Shown here: positions 51,107 through 59,758 of the stretch, piece by piece | Numbering within the stretch: position 1 is the stretch's first letter | Layout of the letters: every line of letters starts with the position of its first letter | Source of the DNA: Salinivirga cyanobacteriivorans | Lineage (GTDB): Bacteria; Bacteroidota; Bacteroidia; Bacteroidales; Salinivirgaceae | Reading direction: 5' to 3' | NCBI RefSeq assembly: GCF_001443605.1 | Contig: NZ_CP013118.1 | Location: forward strand, 3,869,001-3,933,000 | Length of the DNA: 64,000 nt | Position numbers and translations under genes: made by a program | The notes under the pieces: model-generated | Told to the model about the DNA's origin: nothing | The model's database searches: none | Seen by the model: the letters and a program-made list of their open reading frames with translations, nothing else

Positions 51107-53617
51107 CTATAGTCTAACCCCAAGTAGCAAAATATCATCAATTTGTGCAGTATTTCCTTTCCAGTGTATGATGGATTTTTGAATGATTTTTTTCTGTTCA
51201 TCCATTTCATACATTTGCGAGTCGAATATTACCTGTTTAAGTCTTTTCGTTAGAAACTTCTTATTTCGCGATCCTCCGAACTGGTCTACTATACCATCCG
51301 AGAATAAGTAAAAAGAATCGCCTTTGTTTATTTCGTATGTATATTCATTAAAGTTCGCCATTGTATTTCCTGCAATAGCACTGGTAATTGGTATTTTGTC
51401 TCCTTTTTGTTGTATGAACTTACCATCCTGGAACAGGAACAAAGGCCTGAGTGCACCAGCAAAACTGAGTGTATCTTTCGCTTTATCTACCACTACAAGA
51501 GCCACATCCATTCCATCGTTGGTTTGGTTATCGGGGTCGGTATTTTTTAGTGATATTTTGAGTTTTCGATTCAGTTGTTTCAGTATTTCGGCCGGCCTTG
51601 TTTCATTATTTTGGATAATGATGTTATTAAGTAAGTAAGTGCCAATTATAGACATAAATGCACCAGGTACACCATGACCGGTACAATCTACAACAACATA
51701 AATATATTTGTCTTCGATGCGGTGAAACCAGTAAAAATCTCCGCTTACTATGTCGCGTGGGATGAAAAGGACAAAACTTTCAGGGAAAAAGCGTGTCATG
51801 CTTTTTTCCTTGGGCAAAATAGCAGACTGTATGCGTTGTGCATAGTTCAAGCTGTCTGTAATTTCTCTTTGTTGCAGTTCTACCTCTTTCCGGCGTTTAA
51901 CAGCCAGGTCTTTTTGTTTTTCAAAATCTTCCTGTTGATCTATAATTTTCTTTTCGTAGTTTTTTAGCCTTGATATGTCTGTATCTATAGCTACTATGTA
52001 TTTAAGAGAGCCTTCCTCAATAATTGGCGTCAGGGTGGTTTGGAACCAGGTTTCCTGGTTGTTTAGTGAAACAGGTGTTTCGTAAGTAATAGATTCCCGC
52101 TTGTTTGCAATGCGATCTACGACTGCCCTGATTTCGGGGTAAGAGCTGATGTCACGAATATCGATTTGCTTATTGCTCTGCTGATAGGCTTTAAATGACA
52201 TGCCTAATTGACTGGAGAATGATTCATTAAACCACAATAATTTTCCGTCGGGATTAAAAATGTAAATTACATTTTCGGTATTTGATGCGGCGAGATTAAG
52301 CTTTTCAAGTTCAGTATTTTGGCTTTCTAAAATTTCTTTTTGTGTTTGAAGCTCTTCTTTCTGCGATTCAAGTTCTTCTTTTTGTAATTCAAGTTGCTCT
52401 GTCTGTGTTGTCAATTCTTCGTTTTGCTGATTAATCTCTGCGGTTTTCTCTTTCACTAAATCGCTTAGCTTTTGGTTAAATTCTGAGGCCCTGGCCCGCA
52501 AAAGTTGGAATCGTTCTATTGCACCAAGTATGAAAATACCAATATGTAATAGGAACCCTAATTTTAGGGCATTTAACGTCAGGAAATTATTTGGAACGAC
52601 TCCTGTCTTGTGAAATATATCAATAATAAAGGCTGCTAATAACAAACCCATTGAACCAAGAATCGACAGTACTGTAATTTTACTAAAGTTTTGTAACTTT
52701 AATACAGGCTTTACAATAATCAGAATGCTTATAATTACGTAGGCGGCACTTATATAAAAAAGTATTTTATATGGTAAGAGTCCTGAGGTAACTATAAGTA
52801 TAAGCAAGGCAGATGTCAGATGTAGCGCTTTTGTCGAATTCTTTCTGGGAAATGATACCGTGAGATCTCTGAAGTATTTATGCAGAAACTGCTCAAGCAT
52901 AGGAATTAGTAAAGGTAGCATAATGAGCACTAACCTGAATTGTAAATCATAGTTTTCAATTATGCTTAAGCGCATAGCAAAGCCGTCACGTAAGCCGAAA
53001 AAGATAAGAACAAGCAGGGTATAGATAAATAAAAGTCTGAAAAAACGGTCTCTTGAACTTAAGTTGACCAATAGAATTATGAGGAAAAGAAACAACAATA
53101 TACCATAAAAAGGACCAAGTTGAAATGTATGCTTCAACTCGTTTTGTAATATGTTATTGATTTGATCTATTTTAATGGGTAATATGGCTGGTGTTCCTTC
53201 TCCTTTTACGTGTAATAGAAATTGTCTTTTTGAGTGCGGAGCTGCTGCAATATTGTAAATATAAGCATGTGAGCTGGGCGTTTGTTTTATTTTGTAAGCA
53301 CTTACGCCTTTTATTTCGAAAAGTGTAATATTTTTTAATAATCCGTAATCAACCACAAGCCTGCCATTATATTCCTTCTCACTGCTGTTTTTAATATCTA
53401 CCACCAACCAGTACTCATTTGTACTGAGTCCAAAATTTAGGTTGAAAGTTTCTAGCGGGGTGAAGCGTGAAGGAAATTGCCTGAAGATATCATCTGGCTG
53501 ATAGATGTGCATACTGTCTTCCAGCAACCATAATTCAACTGTTTCAGATGCCTTTGTGGTTTGTAGTCCACATAAGATCAGGCATCCTGCAATTAACAAG
53601 TTTTTGAGTTTGGTCAT
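51107..53617 (-). CDS. 7TM-DISM sensor with PAS and SpoIIE-type phosphatase
   Basis: 836 residues. Signal peptide, then a periplasmic 7TMR-DISMED2 domain (about 25-170), a seven-helix membrane region (about 180-385), a long coiled coil (about 385-455) with regular QKEELESQKEELQTQKE repeats, a PAS domain (about 455-570) and a C-terminal PP2C/SpoIIE phosphatase. The phosphatase metal ligands are present (VSGDFYWFH, VDCTGHGVPGAFMS, FSDGIVDQFGG). It probably dephosphorylates an anti-sigma-factor antagonist or similar protein in response to an outside signal bound by the DISMED2 domain. No partner gene is adjacent. Confidence 0.88.
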   Translation of the reverse strand: MTKLKNLLIAGCLILCGLQTTKASETVELWLLEDSMHIYQPDDIFRQFPSRFTPLETFNLNFGLSTNEYWLVVDIKNSSEKEYNGRLVVDYGLLKNITLFEIKGVSAYKIKQTPSSHAYIYNIAAAPHSKRQFLLHVKGEGTPAILPIKIDQINNILQNELKHTFQLGPFYGILLFLFLIILLVNLSSRDRFFRLLFIYTLLVLIFFGLRDGFAMRLSIIENYDLQFRLVLIMLPLLIPMLEQFLHKYFRDLTVSFPRKNSTKALHLTSALLILIVTSGLLPYKILFYISAAYVIISILIIVKPVLKLQNFSKITVLSILGSMGLLLAAFIIDIFHKTGVVPNNFLTLNALKLGFLLHIGIFILGAIERFQLLRARASEFNQKLSDLVKEKTAEINQQNEELTTQTEQLELQKEELESQKEELQTQKEILESQNTELEKLNLAASNTENVIYIFNPDGKLLWFNESFSSQLGMSFKAYQQSNKQIDIRDISSYPEIRAVVDRIANKRESITYETPVSLNNQETWFQTTLTPIIEEGSLKYIVAIDTDISRLKNYEKKIIDQQEDFEKQKDLAVKRRKEVELQQREITDSLNYAQRIQSAILPKEKSMTRFFPESFVLFIPRDIVSGDFYWFHRIEDKYIYVVVDCTGHGVPGAFMSIIGTYLLNNIIIQNNETRPAEILKQLNRKLKISLKNTDPDNQTNDGMDVALVVVDKAKDTLSFAGALRPLFLFQDGKFIQQKGDKIPITSAIAGNTMANFNEYTYEINKGDSFYLFSDGIVDQFGGSRNKKFLTKRLKQVIFDSQMYEMDEQKKIIQKSIIHWKGNTAQIDDILLLGVRL

Positions 53618-53711
53618 GGATTATTTTTATTACCGGGCAATTTCTATTACAAATCTAAAAAACTTTCGGTGTATGGCCTACAAAACAATCCACAAAGAAT
53701 CAATAAAAAAA

Positions 53712-53749
53712 TCTGAGATACATCAGTTTAAAAAGTGATGCATCTCAGA
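53712..53749 (-). terminator. Terminator of the DsbD gene
   Basis: Stem TCTGAGATACATCA / TGATGCATCTCAGA (one mismatch) with a 10-base loop and an A run on the left that reads as T on the - strand. Confidence 0.75.
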
Positions 53750-53757
53750 ATTTGGTT

Positions 53758-55767
53758 TTATTGCTTTGATTTAAAGTTCTTTATCCCTGTTTCCAGAAAA
53801 TCTATAAATGCTTCAACATCTAAATTATAAGCGCGCGGCTCTGTAAGCATTTCCTCATCATGGTCAAGAAGTACGTAGTAAGGTTGTGCATTTACATTGA
53901 ACCTAGATATCTGGAAATCTGCGTACTTTTTTCCTATCGTATTTTTTAGTTTACCGTCATATTCGCTTGTATACCAATCTTCTTCAGGAAGTTTTTTCTT
54001 GTCGTCTACATAAAGGGCGATAATGACATACTCGTCTCTTAATATTTTCTGAACCCTTGGATCGGACCACACGTTGGCCTCCATTTCCCGACAATTTACG
54101 CATCCATGTCCGGTAAAGTCAATGAAAACGGGCTTATTCTGTGCTTTGGCACATGCCATGCCCTGTTCGTAATCAAAATATCCTTCCAGTCCGTGTGGCA
54201 ACTCAAGGAAGTCGGCGTATTTCGGGTCTTCGCACGCTTCTGAGTTTGTACCACTCATTTGAAACATATTATTTTGTTGGTTCTGCCCATTGGTATTTTG
54301 GACTGATCCTGCATAGAGTTTTACATTATCTCTTACCACCCTCTGTACATCGAAATCATGTGTTTTCATTGGGGGCAGATACCCTGATAATGCTTTAAGC
54401 GGTGCTCCCCACAAGCCGGGAATCATGTACACCACAAATGTAAATGTCACAATAACGAGTAGTAGTCTGGGCACACTAATGTGCTTTACTTCAGAGTCAT
54501 GTGCAAATCTTATTTTTCCAAGCAGGTAGAATCCCATAAGGCTGAATATCACAATCCAAAGTGCGATGTATATGTCGCGGTCTAGTAGTCCCCAGTGATA
54601 TGTCATGTCTGCCACAGATAAAAACTTCAGCCCAAGAGCTAATTCAATAAATCCAAGTATTACCTTAACAGAATTTAGCCATCCACCAGATTTTGGCATA
54701 TTGCTAAGCAGCCTTGGGAAAAATGCGAAAAAACCGAATGGTAATGCAAATGCCAGCGCAAAGCCAAGCATTCCTGTAATGGGCTTAAGTACCTGGCCGC
54801 CTGCAGATTCTACCAATATTGTTCCTACAATAGGTGCAGTACATGAGAATGATACCAATACAAGTGTAAGGGCCATGAAAAAAGCACCGCCTACGCCACC
54901 TTTATCAGCTTGTTTGTCAGACTTGTTCACCATCCAGCTGGGTAATGTGAGCTCAAACATTCCGAAGAATGAAGCTGCAAAAAACCAGAATATTACAAAA
55001 AACAGTATGTTGGGCAGCCAATGTGTACTAAGCCAATTGGCGAATGAGGGCCCCAGGGTTATGGCTACGATAGTACCAATTATGGTATATATTCCAATTA
55101 TGGAAAGACCAAACACTGTGGCCTGAAATTTTGACTTTGCTTTATTGTCTCCGGAGTGCATAAAAAAGCTCACTGTCATGGGTATCATCGGAAATACGCA
55201 TGGTGTAAGAATTGCCAGTAGTCCACCAACAAATGCCAAAAGGAAAAAACCAATTAAGGATGAATCATCCTTCTTTGCCGGAGTGGCAGCTCCCTGAGCT
55301 TTATCTTCTGTAAATGTATATTCATGCGTTTCTTCAGTAGGGGGTAAGCATTGTTCATCATCACACACCATGAATTCTACACTAACCTTAACGGTATCTT
55401 CAGGTTCACTGATTTCTACAACTTGCGAAAAGACCGCTTCATTGGCATAATAACGCGTCATTACTCCTGCCAATTCATCCATTTCCTCCAATACTTCAGA
55501 TTTTCTTTGAATTGAATCAATTAACTCGACACCATCAGAATTTTTAAAAGTAAATACAGTAGGTAGGGAAATGTTGCCTTCAGGTAAAGTCAAATCATAA
55601 AGGTGCCAGTTCTTTTCAATTTCAGCTTTGAATGTAAGCTCATATTTATTTTGTTCGAGCTCTTTTTTGCTGAAACTCCATTTTACAGGTTCAAGAACCT
55701 GCGCATGAATTGTAAGAGGGAGTAGAAATACCGCAAGGAGTAATAATTTACCAATTTTTCGTCGCAT
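53758..55767 (-). CDS. dsbD: Thiol:disulfide interchange protein DsbD
   Basis: 669 residues that carry electrons from cytoplasmic thioredoxin to the periplasm. After a signal peptide, the N-terminal immunoglobulin-like domain holds Cys135 and Cys140 (VCDDEQCLPP). The membrane CcdA-like part starts at about 170 with LTPCVFPMIP (Cys190) and has the partner cysteine in VSFSCTAPIVG. The C-terminal thioredoxin-like domain has C556-x-x-C559 (GHGCVNCREME). All three redox pairs are intact. It is monocistronic, 73 bases downstream of the RNase G gene in reading order. Confidence 0.95.
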   Translation of the reverse strand: MRRKIGKLLLLAVFLLPLTIHAQVLEPVKWSFSKKELEQNKYELTFKAEIEKNWHLYDLTLPEGNISLPTVFTFKNSDGVELIDSIQRKSEVLEEMDELAGVMTRYYANEAVFSQVVEISEPEDTVKVSVEFMVCDDEQCLPPTEETHEYTFTEDKAQGAATPAKKDDSSLIGFFLLAFVGGLLAILTPCVFPMIPMTVSFFMHSGDNKAKSKFQATVFGLSIIGIYTIIGTIVAITLGPSFANWLSTHWLPNILFFVIFWFFAASFFGMFELTLPSWMVNKSDKQADKGGVGGAFFMALTLVLVSFSCTAPIVGTILVESAGGQVLKPITGMLGFALAFALPFGFFAFFPRLLSNMPKSGGWLNSVKVILGFIELALGLKFLSVADMTYHWGLLDRDIYIALWIVIFSLMGFYLLGKIRFAHDSEVKHISVPRLLLVIVTFTFVVYMIPGLWGAPLKALSGYLPPMKTHDFDVQRVVRDNVKLYAGSVQNTNGQNQQNNMFQMSGTNSEACEDPKYADFLELPHGLEGYFDYEQGMACAKAQNKPVFIDFTGHGCVNCREMEANVWSDPRVQKILRDEYVIIALYVDDKKKLPEEDWYTSEYDGKLKNTIGKKYADFQISRFNVNAQPYYVLLDHDEEMLTEPRAYNLDVEAFIDFLETGIKNFKSKQ

Positions 55768-55840
55768 AGCTAAATATTTTCAAATTTACATGATTGAATA
55801 TAATGATAAAACAGAAACTGTCCTATCAAAAACCATGCAA

Positions 55841-57391
55841 TTAAAGATTCAGCATGTTGCCTTTGCGATCAAAAAAGTTGTATTCCAGGAATGTGTATGA
55901 TTGGTCGGCTTTTATAGTCACCTTTTTATTGTATTTAAACCGCCATTTTAATCTTCTGTTTATAAAACCTTTAGTTAGGTATGATTGTAGAAATGGATGG
56001 ACTCTAAGTTCTATACGACCTTTGGGTTTTTTTAGTTTTCCGTAACGTATTTTATCCTGAATTTCGTCTACAATAAGAACAGGTGGTTGAATTTCTCCAG
56101 TGCCTTTGCAGGTTGGACAAGTTTCTATGGTGCTGATGTTGGTCTCTGGCCTCACCCTTTGCCTGGTAATTTGCATTAAACCAAACTTGCTTAGCGGCAG
56201 AATATGATGTTTTGCCCTGTCTTTGGACATTTCCTGTTTCATGAAATCAAGCAGTTTTTGCTTGTTTTCATTTTTTTGCATATCAATGAAATCAACTACC
56301 ACGATTCCCCCCATATCCCTGAGTCTTAGCTGTCGGGCTATTTCTTCCGCAGCAACCATATTTACATCAATTGCATTTTCTTCCTGGTTTGTTGCATCTT
56401 TATTACGGTTTCCGGAATTTACATCTATAGAATGGAGAGCTTCTGTGTGCTCAATAACCAGGTATGCCCCTTTTTTCATGGGTACAGTGCGTCCAAAATA
56501 GGTTTTAATCTGTTTTGTTACACTATGATGCTCGAAAATGTTGGTTTTTCCTGAGTAAAGCTTTACTATTTTTTGCTGGTCAGGTGATATATCGCCAATA
56601 TAGTTCTTGATTTCATTGTAAACATTTGCGTCGTTTACGTAAATGTGGTTAAATGAATCATTCAGTATATCGCGCAATATAGCTGTTGTACGGCTTACTT
56701 CGCCAAGTACCAGCTTTGGCGGGCGTGCTTTACGAAGTTTGAAAATAGATTTTTCCCATTTATCAACCAACTCTCTTAGTTCAGTATCCAGCTCTGCTAC
56801 ACGTTGGTTCTCAGCCATTGTGCGGACTATTACTCCATAGTTTTTTGGTCTGATTGACGTAAGCAGGTTTTTAAGCCGGTCTTTTTCCTCTTTATTGCTG
56901 ATTTTTTGAGAAATGGATACCTTATCTGAAAAAGGCATTAAAACTAAATTACGACCTGCAATTGATATTTCACTTGTAAGTCGTGGGCCCTTGGTTGATA
57001 TGGGCTCCTTGGCTATTTGTACTACAATTTGTTGCCCTCCTTTAAGTACATCGACAATTTTACCATTTTTATCAATATCTTTTTCGCGCTTAAATCGACT
57101 TAATGGAGGTAGAGGTTTCGACTGAAGTGCTATTTGCAGATACTTGGCCAATGACCTGAATTGAGGACCCAGATCCAGATAATGAAGAAATGCATCGCGT
57201 TTATGACCGACATCTACAAAGGCTGCATTGAGACCGGGCATTATCTTTTTTACCCGTGCAAGATAAAGATCGCCAACCGAAAAACGGCTATTGGCAGATT
57301 CTTTACTCAGTTCAACCAGTTTTTTGTCTTCTAAAAGCGCAATAGCAATTTCACTATGCGATACATCTACAACTAATTCCTTGGTACTCAC
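55841..57391 (-). CDS. rng: Ribonuclease E/G family protein
   Basis: 516 residues, the RNase G length without the E. coli RNase E scaffold tail. N-terminal S1 domain (about 35-125, GDLYLARVKKIMPGLNAAFVDVGHKRDAFLHY), then the 5'-sensor and DNase-I-like regions, with the catalytic acids in HSIDVNSGNR and VVDFIDMQ and the zinc-link CPTCKGTG. It would process rRNA and mRNA. A hairpin (57426-57455) and a tiny basic protein gene lie upstream, then HU, an arrangement recognisable in Bacteroidota. Confidence 0.95.
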   Translation of the reverse strand: MSTKELVVDVSHSEIAIALLEDKKLVELSKESANSRFSVGDLYLARVKKIMPGLNAAFVDVGHKRDAFLHYLDLGPQFRSLAKYLQIALQSKPLPPLSRFKREKDIDKNGKIVDVLKGGQQIVVQIAKEPISTKGPRLTSEISIAGRNLVLMPFSDKVSISQKISNKEEKDRLKNLLTSIRPKNYGVIVRTMAENQRVAELDTELRELVDKWEKSIFKLRKARPPKLVLGEVSRTTAILRDILNDSFNHIYVNDANVYNEIKNYIGDISPDQQKIVKLYSGKTNIFEHHSVTKQIKTYFGRTVPMKKGAYLVIEHTEALHSIDVNSGNRNKDATNQEENAIDVNMVAAEEIARQLRLRDMGGIVVVDFIDMQKNENKQKLLDFMKQEMSKDRAKHHILPLSKFGLMQITRQRVRPETNISTIETCPTCKGTGEIQPPVLIVDEIQDKIRYGKLKKPKGRIELRVHPFLQSYLTKGFINRRLKWRFKYNKKVTIKADQSYTFLEYNFFDRKGNMLNL

Positions 57392-57425
57392 AAGACCTGT
57401 GTTTAAGAAATTTGGTGAAAACTAA

Positions 57426-57455
57426 GAACCTAAAGAACAGGTGTCCTTTAGGTTC
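57426..57455 (-). repeat. Hairpin between the 30-residue gene and rng
   Basis: Perfect 10-base stem GAACCTAAAG / CTTTAGGTTC with a 10-base loop, 34 bases before the rng start codon on the - strand. The downstream flank is T-rich but not a full T run, so it may be an attenuator, an RNA-processing site or a weak terminator. Confidence 0.55.
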
Positions 57456-57481
57456 CGGTAGTCTAACAATATTGGAATAAA

Positions 57482-57574
57482 TTATTTCCTCTTCTTGTGC
57501 CTGTTTTTTCTAAGACGTTTTTTACGCTTGTGCGTAGACATCTTATGTCTCTTTTTCTTTTTTCCACTTGGCAT
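57482..57574 (-). CDS. 30-residue arginine/lysine-rich protein, Bacteroidota rng-HU small protein
   Basis: ATG at 57574, stop at 57482: 30 residues, MPSGKKKKRHKMSTHKRKKR then LRKNRHKKRK. About two thirds of the residues are Lys, Arg or His. The sequence looks like the very short basic proteins annotated as AURKAIP1/COX24-domain or ribosomal-type proteins in Bacteroidota, which would bind rRNA. It lies 15 bases after HU and 90 bases before rng, all on the - strand, which is a conserved-looking order. A ribosome association is an inference from composition, size and neighbours. Confidence 0.75.
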   Translation of the reverse strand: MPSGKKKKRHKMSTHKRKKRLRKNRHKKRK

Positions 57575-57589
57575 AATTCCTGCTTTTTT

Positions 57590-57880
57590 TTATTTTACCT
57601 TCACATTTTCTTTCACCTTCGTTACAAAGCTTTTCGATGGTTTAAACGACGGAATATAGTGTTCTGGAATTATAATCGTCGTTTGTTTCGAAATATTACG
57701 CGCTGTTTTTTGTGCACGTTTCTTTACGATAAAGCTGCCAAAGCCTCTTAAGTATACGTTATTGCCTTTCTCTAAAGAACTTTTAACAGTTTCCATCATC
57801 GCTTCAACCGTCTTTTGAACGGTTACTTTTTCAATCCCGGTGTTTTTTGAGATTTCGTTTACAATATCTGCTTTCGTCAT
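57590..57880 (-). CDS. HU-family DNA-binding protein
   Basis: 96 residues, the classical HU/IHF fold: MTKADIVNEISKNTGIEKVTVQKTVEAMMETVKSSLEKGNNVYLRGFGSFIVKKRAQKTARNISKQTTIIIPEHYIPSFKPSKSFVTKVKENVK. The GFGSF and R-x-x-R-x-I-x-K-Q-T-T arm motifs are typical; the usual P in the arm tip is replaced by the TTIIIPEHYIPSFKPSK variant seen in Bacteroidota. It bends and packs DNA. A good -7 box lies upstream at 57934-57941. Confidence 0.95.
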   Translation of the reverse strand: MTKADIVNEISKNTGIEKVTVQKTVEAMMETVKSSLEKGNNVYLRGFGSFIVKKRAQKTARNISKQTTIIIPEHYIPSFKPSKSFVTKVKENVKVK

Positions 57881-57933
57881 TGCTAAAACGTTTTTATTAT
57901 CAATTAATTACTAGTTCAAAATCAAACGGACTG

Positions 57934-57941
57934 CAAATATA
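57934..57941 (-). promoter_or_regulatory. -7 promoter box for the HU gene
   Basis: TATATTTG on the - strand (CAAATATA on the +) fits TAnnTTTG, about 55 bases before the HU start codon. No clear TTG -33 box at the usual distance. The rest of 57881-58183 between HU and mutY is AT-rich and holds no gene I can see; TATTTTTG at 58172-58179 lies too close to the mutY ATG to serve an ordinary leader. Confidence 0.55.
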
Positions 57942-58183
57942 TACTTTTCATTTCAAAATAAGAAAGATACCCTATTTATTTTTCTGCTTTTTTTCAAAAA
58001 TTTTAATTCCAGTATTTAAATATAGTATTGTTTTATAGCTTTTTATACATGTATTTGTATTGCTTTATAGTTTTGATGCTCTACCTTAAGTGCTTGTTTA
58101 TGTGGGTGTTATAAAAAATTTTAATTTTACTCTTTACAAGGTATGCTTATCGAAAACCAATCTATTTATATTATTTTTGTGCG

Positions 58184-59236
58184 ATGGAAAACATTACCCG
58201 GTTACTTTTAGTATGGTATAAGCAAAATAAAAGATCATTACCATGGCGGCTTACAGATGATCCTTATAAAATTTGGTTGTCAGAGATTATTCTACAGCAA
58301 ACCAGGGTTGACCAGGGTATGAGCTATTATTATAAATTTATTGATCAGTATCCACTAATTTATGACCTTGCTTCTGCCAGCCAGGACGATATATTGAAGT
58401 TATGGCAGGGGCTGGGTTATTATACCAGGGCCAGAAATCTGCACAAAGCAGCAAAGCTTATAGTGGATGAACGCCAGGGACAATTCCCTGATAACTATAA
58501 AGATTTATTAAAAGTACCGGGAATAGGCCCTTATACTGCTGCAGCAATTGCTTCTATTGCTTTTAATGAGTCTATTCCCGCCATTGATGGCAACGTTAAA
58601 CGGGTTGTAAGCCGACTATTTGCTATACACGAGCCGGTTGATTACCCCAAAACTATTAAAGCAATTAATGAAATTGCAAATGATTTAATTGATCCCAATG
58701 AGCCCGGAGAGTTTAATCAGGCTATGATGGAGCTTGGTGCAAAAATATGTATCCCCGGAAATCCGAAGTGTAATGAGTGCCCTGTGTCTTCACATTGCGA
58801 AGCCTTACTTAAAAATATTCAAACAGAAGTTCCGTTAAAAAAGAGAAAAGTAAAAAAGCGTACTCGACGGTTTTACTATTTTGTGTTAATTAAAGATAAT
58901 TTTACAAATTTGCAGCAAAGAGGACCCAATGATATTTGGGAGGGATTATACGAATTTCCGATGATCGAGCATTCAGAAGATATCTCAGATAATGAAATTT
59001 TGGCGTTGGCTTATAAAAAATTTGGTTTGGATATAAATATGGTAAAGAAGGTGCGTATCATGCCGGAAGAGAAGCATATTTTAACCCATCAAACCATTTT
59101 TGCAACCTTTATAAGTCTCATGTTATCAGAGGAGCCTCGTAAGCTTAGCTTAAATATTAACAAAAGTACATTACACAAATATCCTGTTTCAAGATTAACT
59201 GAAATTTATTTGAATAAGGATAAAAAATTACTATAA
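58184..59236 (+). CDS. mutY: A/G-specific adenine glycosylase
   Basis: 350 residues. The HhH-GPD domain carries the catalytic Glu34 (LSEIILQQTRV), the helix-hairpin-helix VPGIGPYTAAAIAS and the catalytic Asp in AIDGNVKRV. The 4Fe-4S cluster cysteines are in CIPGNPKCNECPVSSHC. The C-terminal NUDIX-like domain (about 225-345) recognises 8-oxoG. MutY removes adenine mispaired with 8-oxoguanine. All sites are intact. It starts the cluster mutY-ssb-gldE-gldD, a standard Bacteroidota order. Confidence 0.96.
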   Translation: MENITRLLLVWYKQNKRSLPWRLTDDPYKIWLSEIILQQTRVDQGMSYYYKFIDQYPLIYDLASASQDDILKLWQGLGYYTRARNLHKAAKLIVDERQGQFPDNYKDLLKVPGIGPYTAAAIASIAFNESIPAIDGNVKRVVSRLFAIHEPVDYPKTIKAINEIANDLIDPNEPGEFNQAMMELGAKICIPGNPKCNECPVSSHCEALLKNIQTEVPLKKRKVKKRTRRFYYFVLIKDNFTNLQQRGPNDIWEGLYEFPMIEHSEDISDNEILALAYKKFGLDINMVKKVRIMPEEKHILTHQTIFATFISLMLSEEPRKLSLNINKSTLHKYPVSRLTEIYLNKDKKLL

Positions 59237-59278
59237 CTTTGTATGAACTTTTTTTTATAATAACAAAAACACAGTATT

Positions 59279-59716
59279 ATGTCAGTAAACAAAGTAATTC
59301 TTGTGGGGAATGTAGGAAAAGACCCCGAAGTAAAACATTTAGAAAATGACCTCTCGCTCGCGCGTTTCCCATTAGCCACATCAGAGCGTTTTAAGAACAA
59401 ACAGGGCGAACGCACCGAAAGAACAGAATGGCACAACGTTGTAGTGTGGCGTGGTTTGGCCAAAGTCGTAGAAGATTACGTAAAAAAAGGATCGCAGCTA
59501 TATATAGAGGGCAGAATTCAAACACGTAAATATCAGGATCGCGATGGTAATGACCGCTATTCTACTGAAATTGTAGCTGATAACATGCAGATGCTAGACC
59601 GCAAGGGTTCAGCAGACAATAGCAATCAGGGAAAAGCAGCACCAAGTGCAGCACAAGAACCTGCGCCATCATCCGATTACAACAGTCAACCAGACGAGGA
59701 AGATCTCCCGTTCTAG
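59279..59716 (+). CDS. ssb: Single-stranded DNA-binding protein
   Basis: 145 residues: OB-fold at 1-110 (MSVNKVILVGNVGKDPEVKHLENDLSLARFPLATSERFKNKQGERTERTEWHNVVVWRGLAKVVEDYVKKGSQLYIEGRIQTRKYQDRDGNDRYSTEIVADNMQML), a low-complexity Gln/Ser/Ala linker, and the acidic tip DEEDLPF that binds repair and replication partners. Lies 42 bases after mutY. Confidence 0.97.
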   Translation: MSVNKVILVGNVGKDPEVKHLENDLSLARFPLATSERFKNKQGERTERTEWHNVVVWRGLAKVVEDYVKKGSQLYIEGRIQTRKYQDRDGNDRYSTEIVADNMQMLDRKGSADNSNQGKAAPSAAQEPAPSSDYNSQPDEEDLPF

Positions 59717-59758
59717 TTGACCTTTAGGTAGAATTATAAACTAAAATTTATTTAGGAG

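Noticed and set aside
54605-55126. 173-residue + strand frame opposite dsbD
   Set aside because: Antisense shadow of the membrane part of dsbD, where DsbD residues such as LTPCVFPMIP are decisive.
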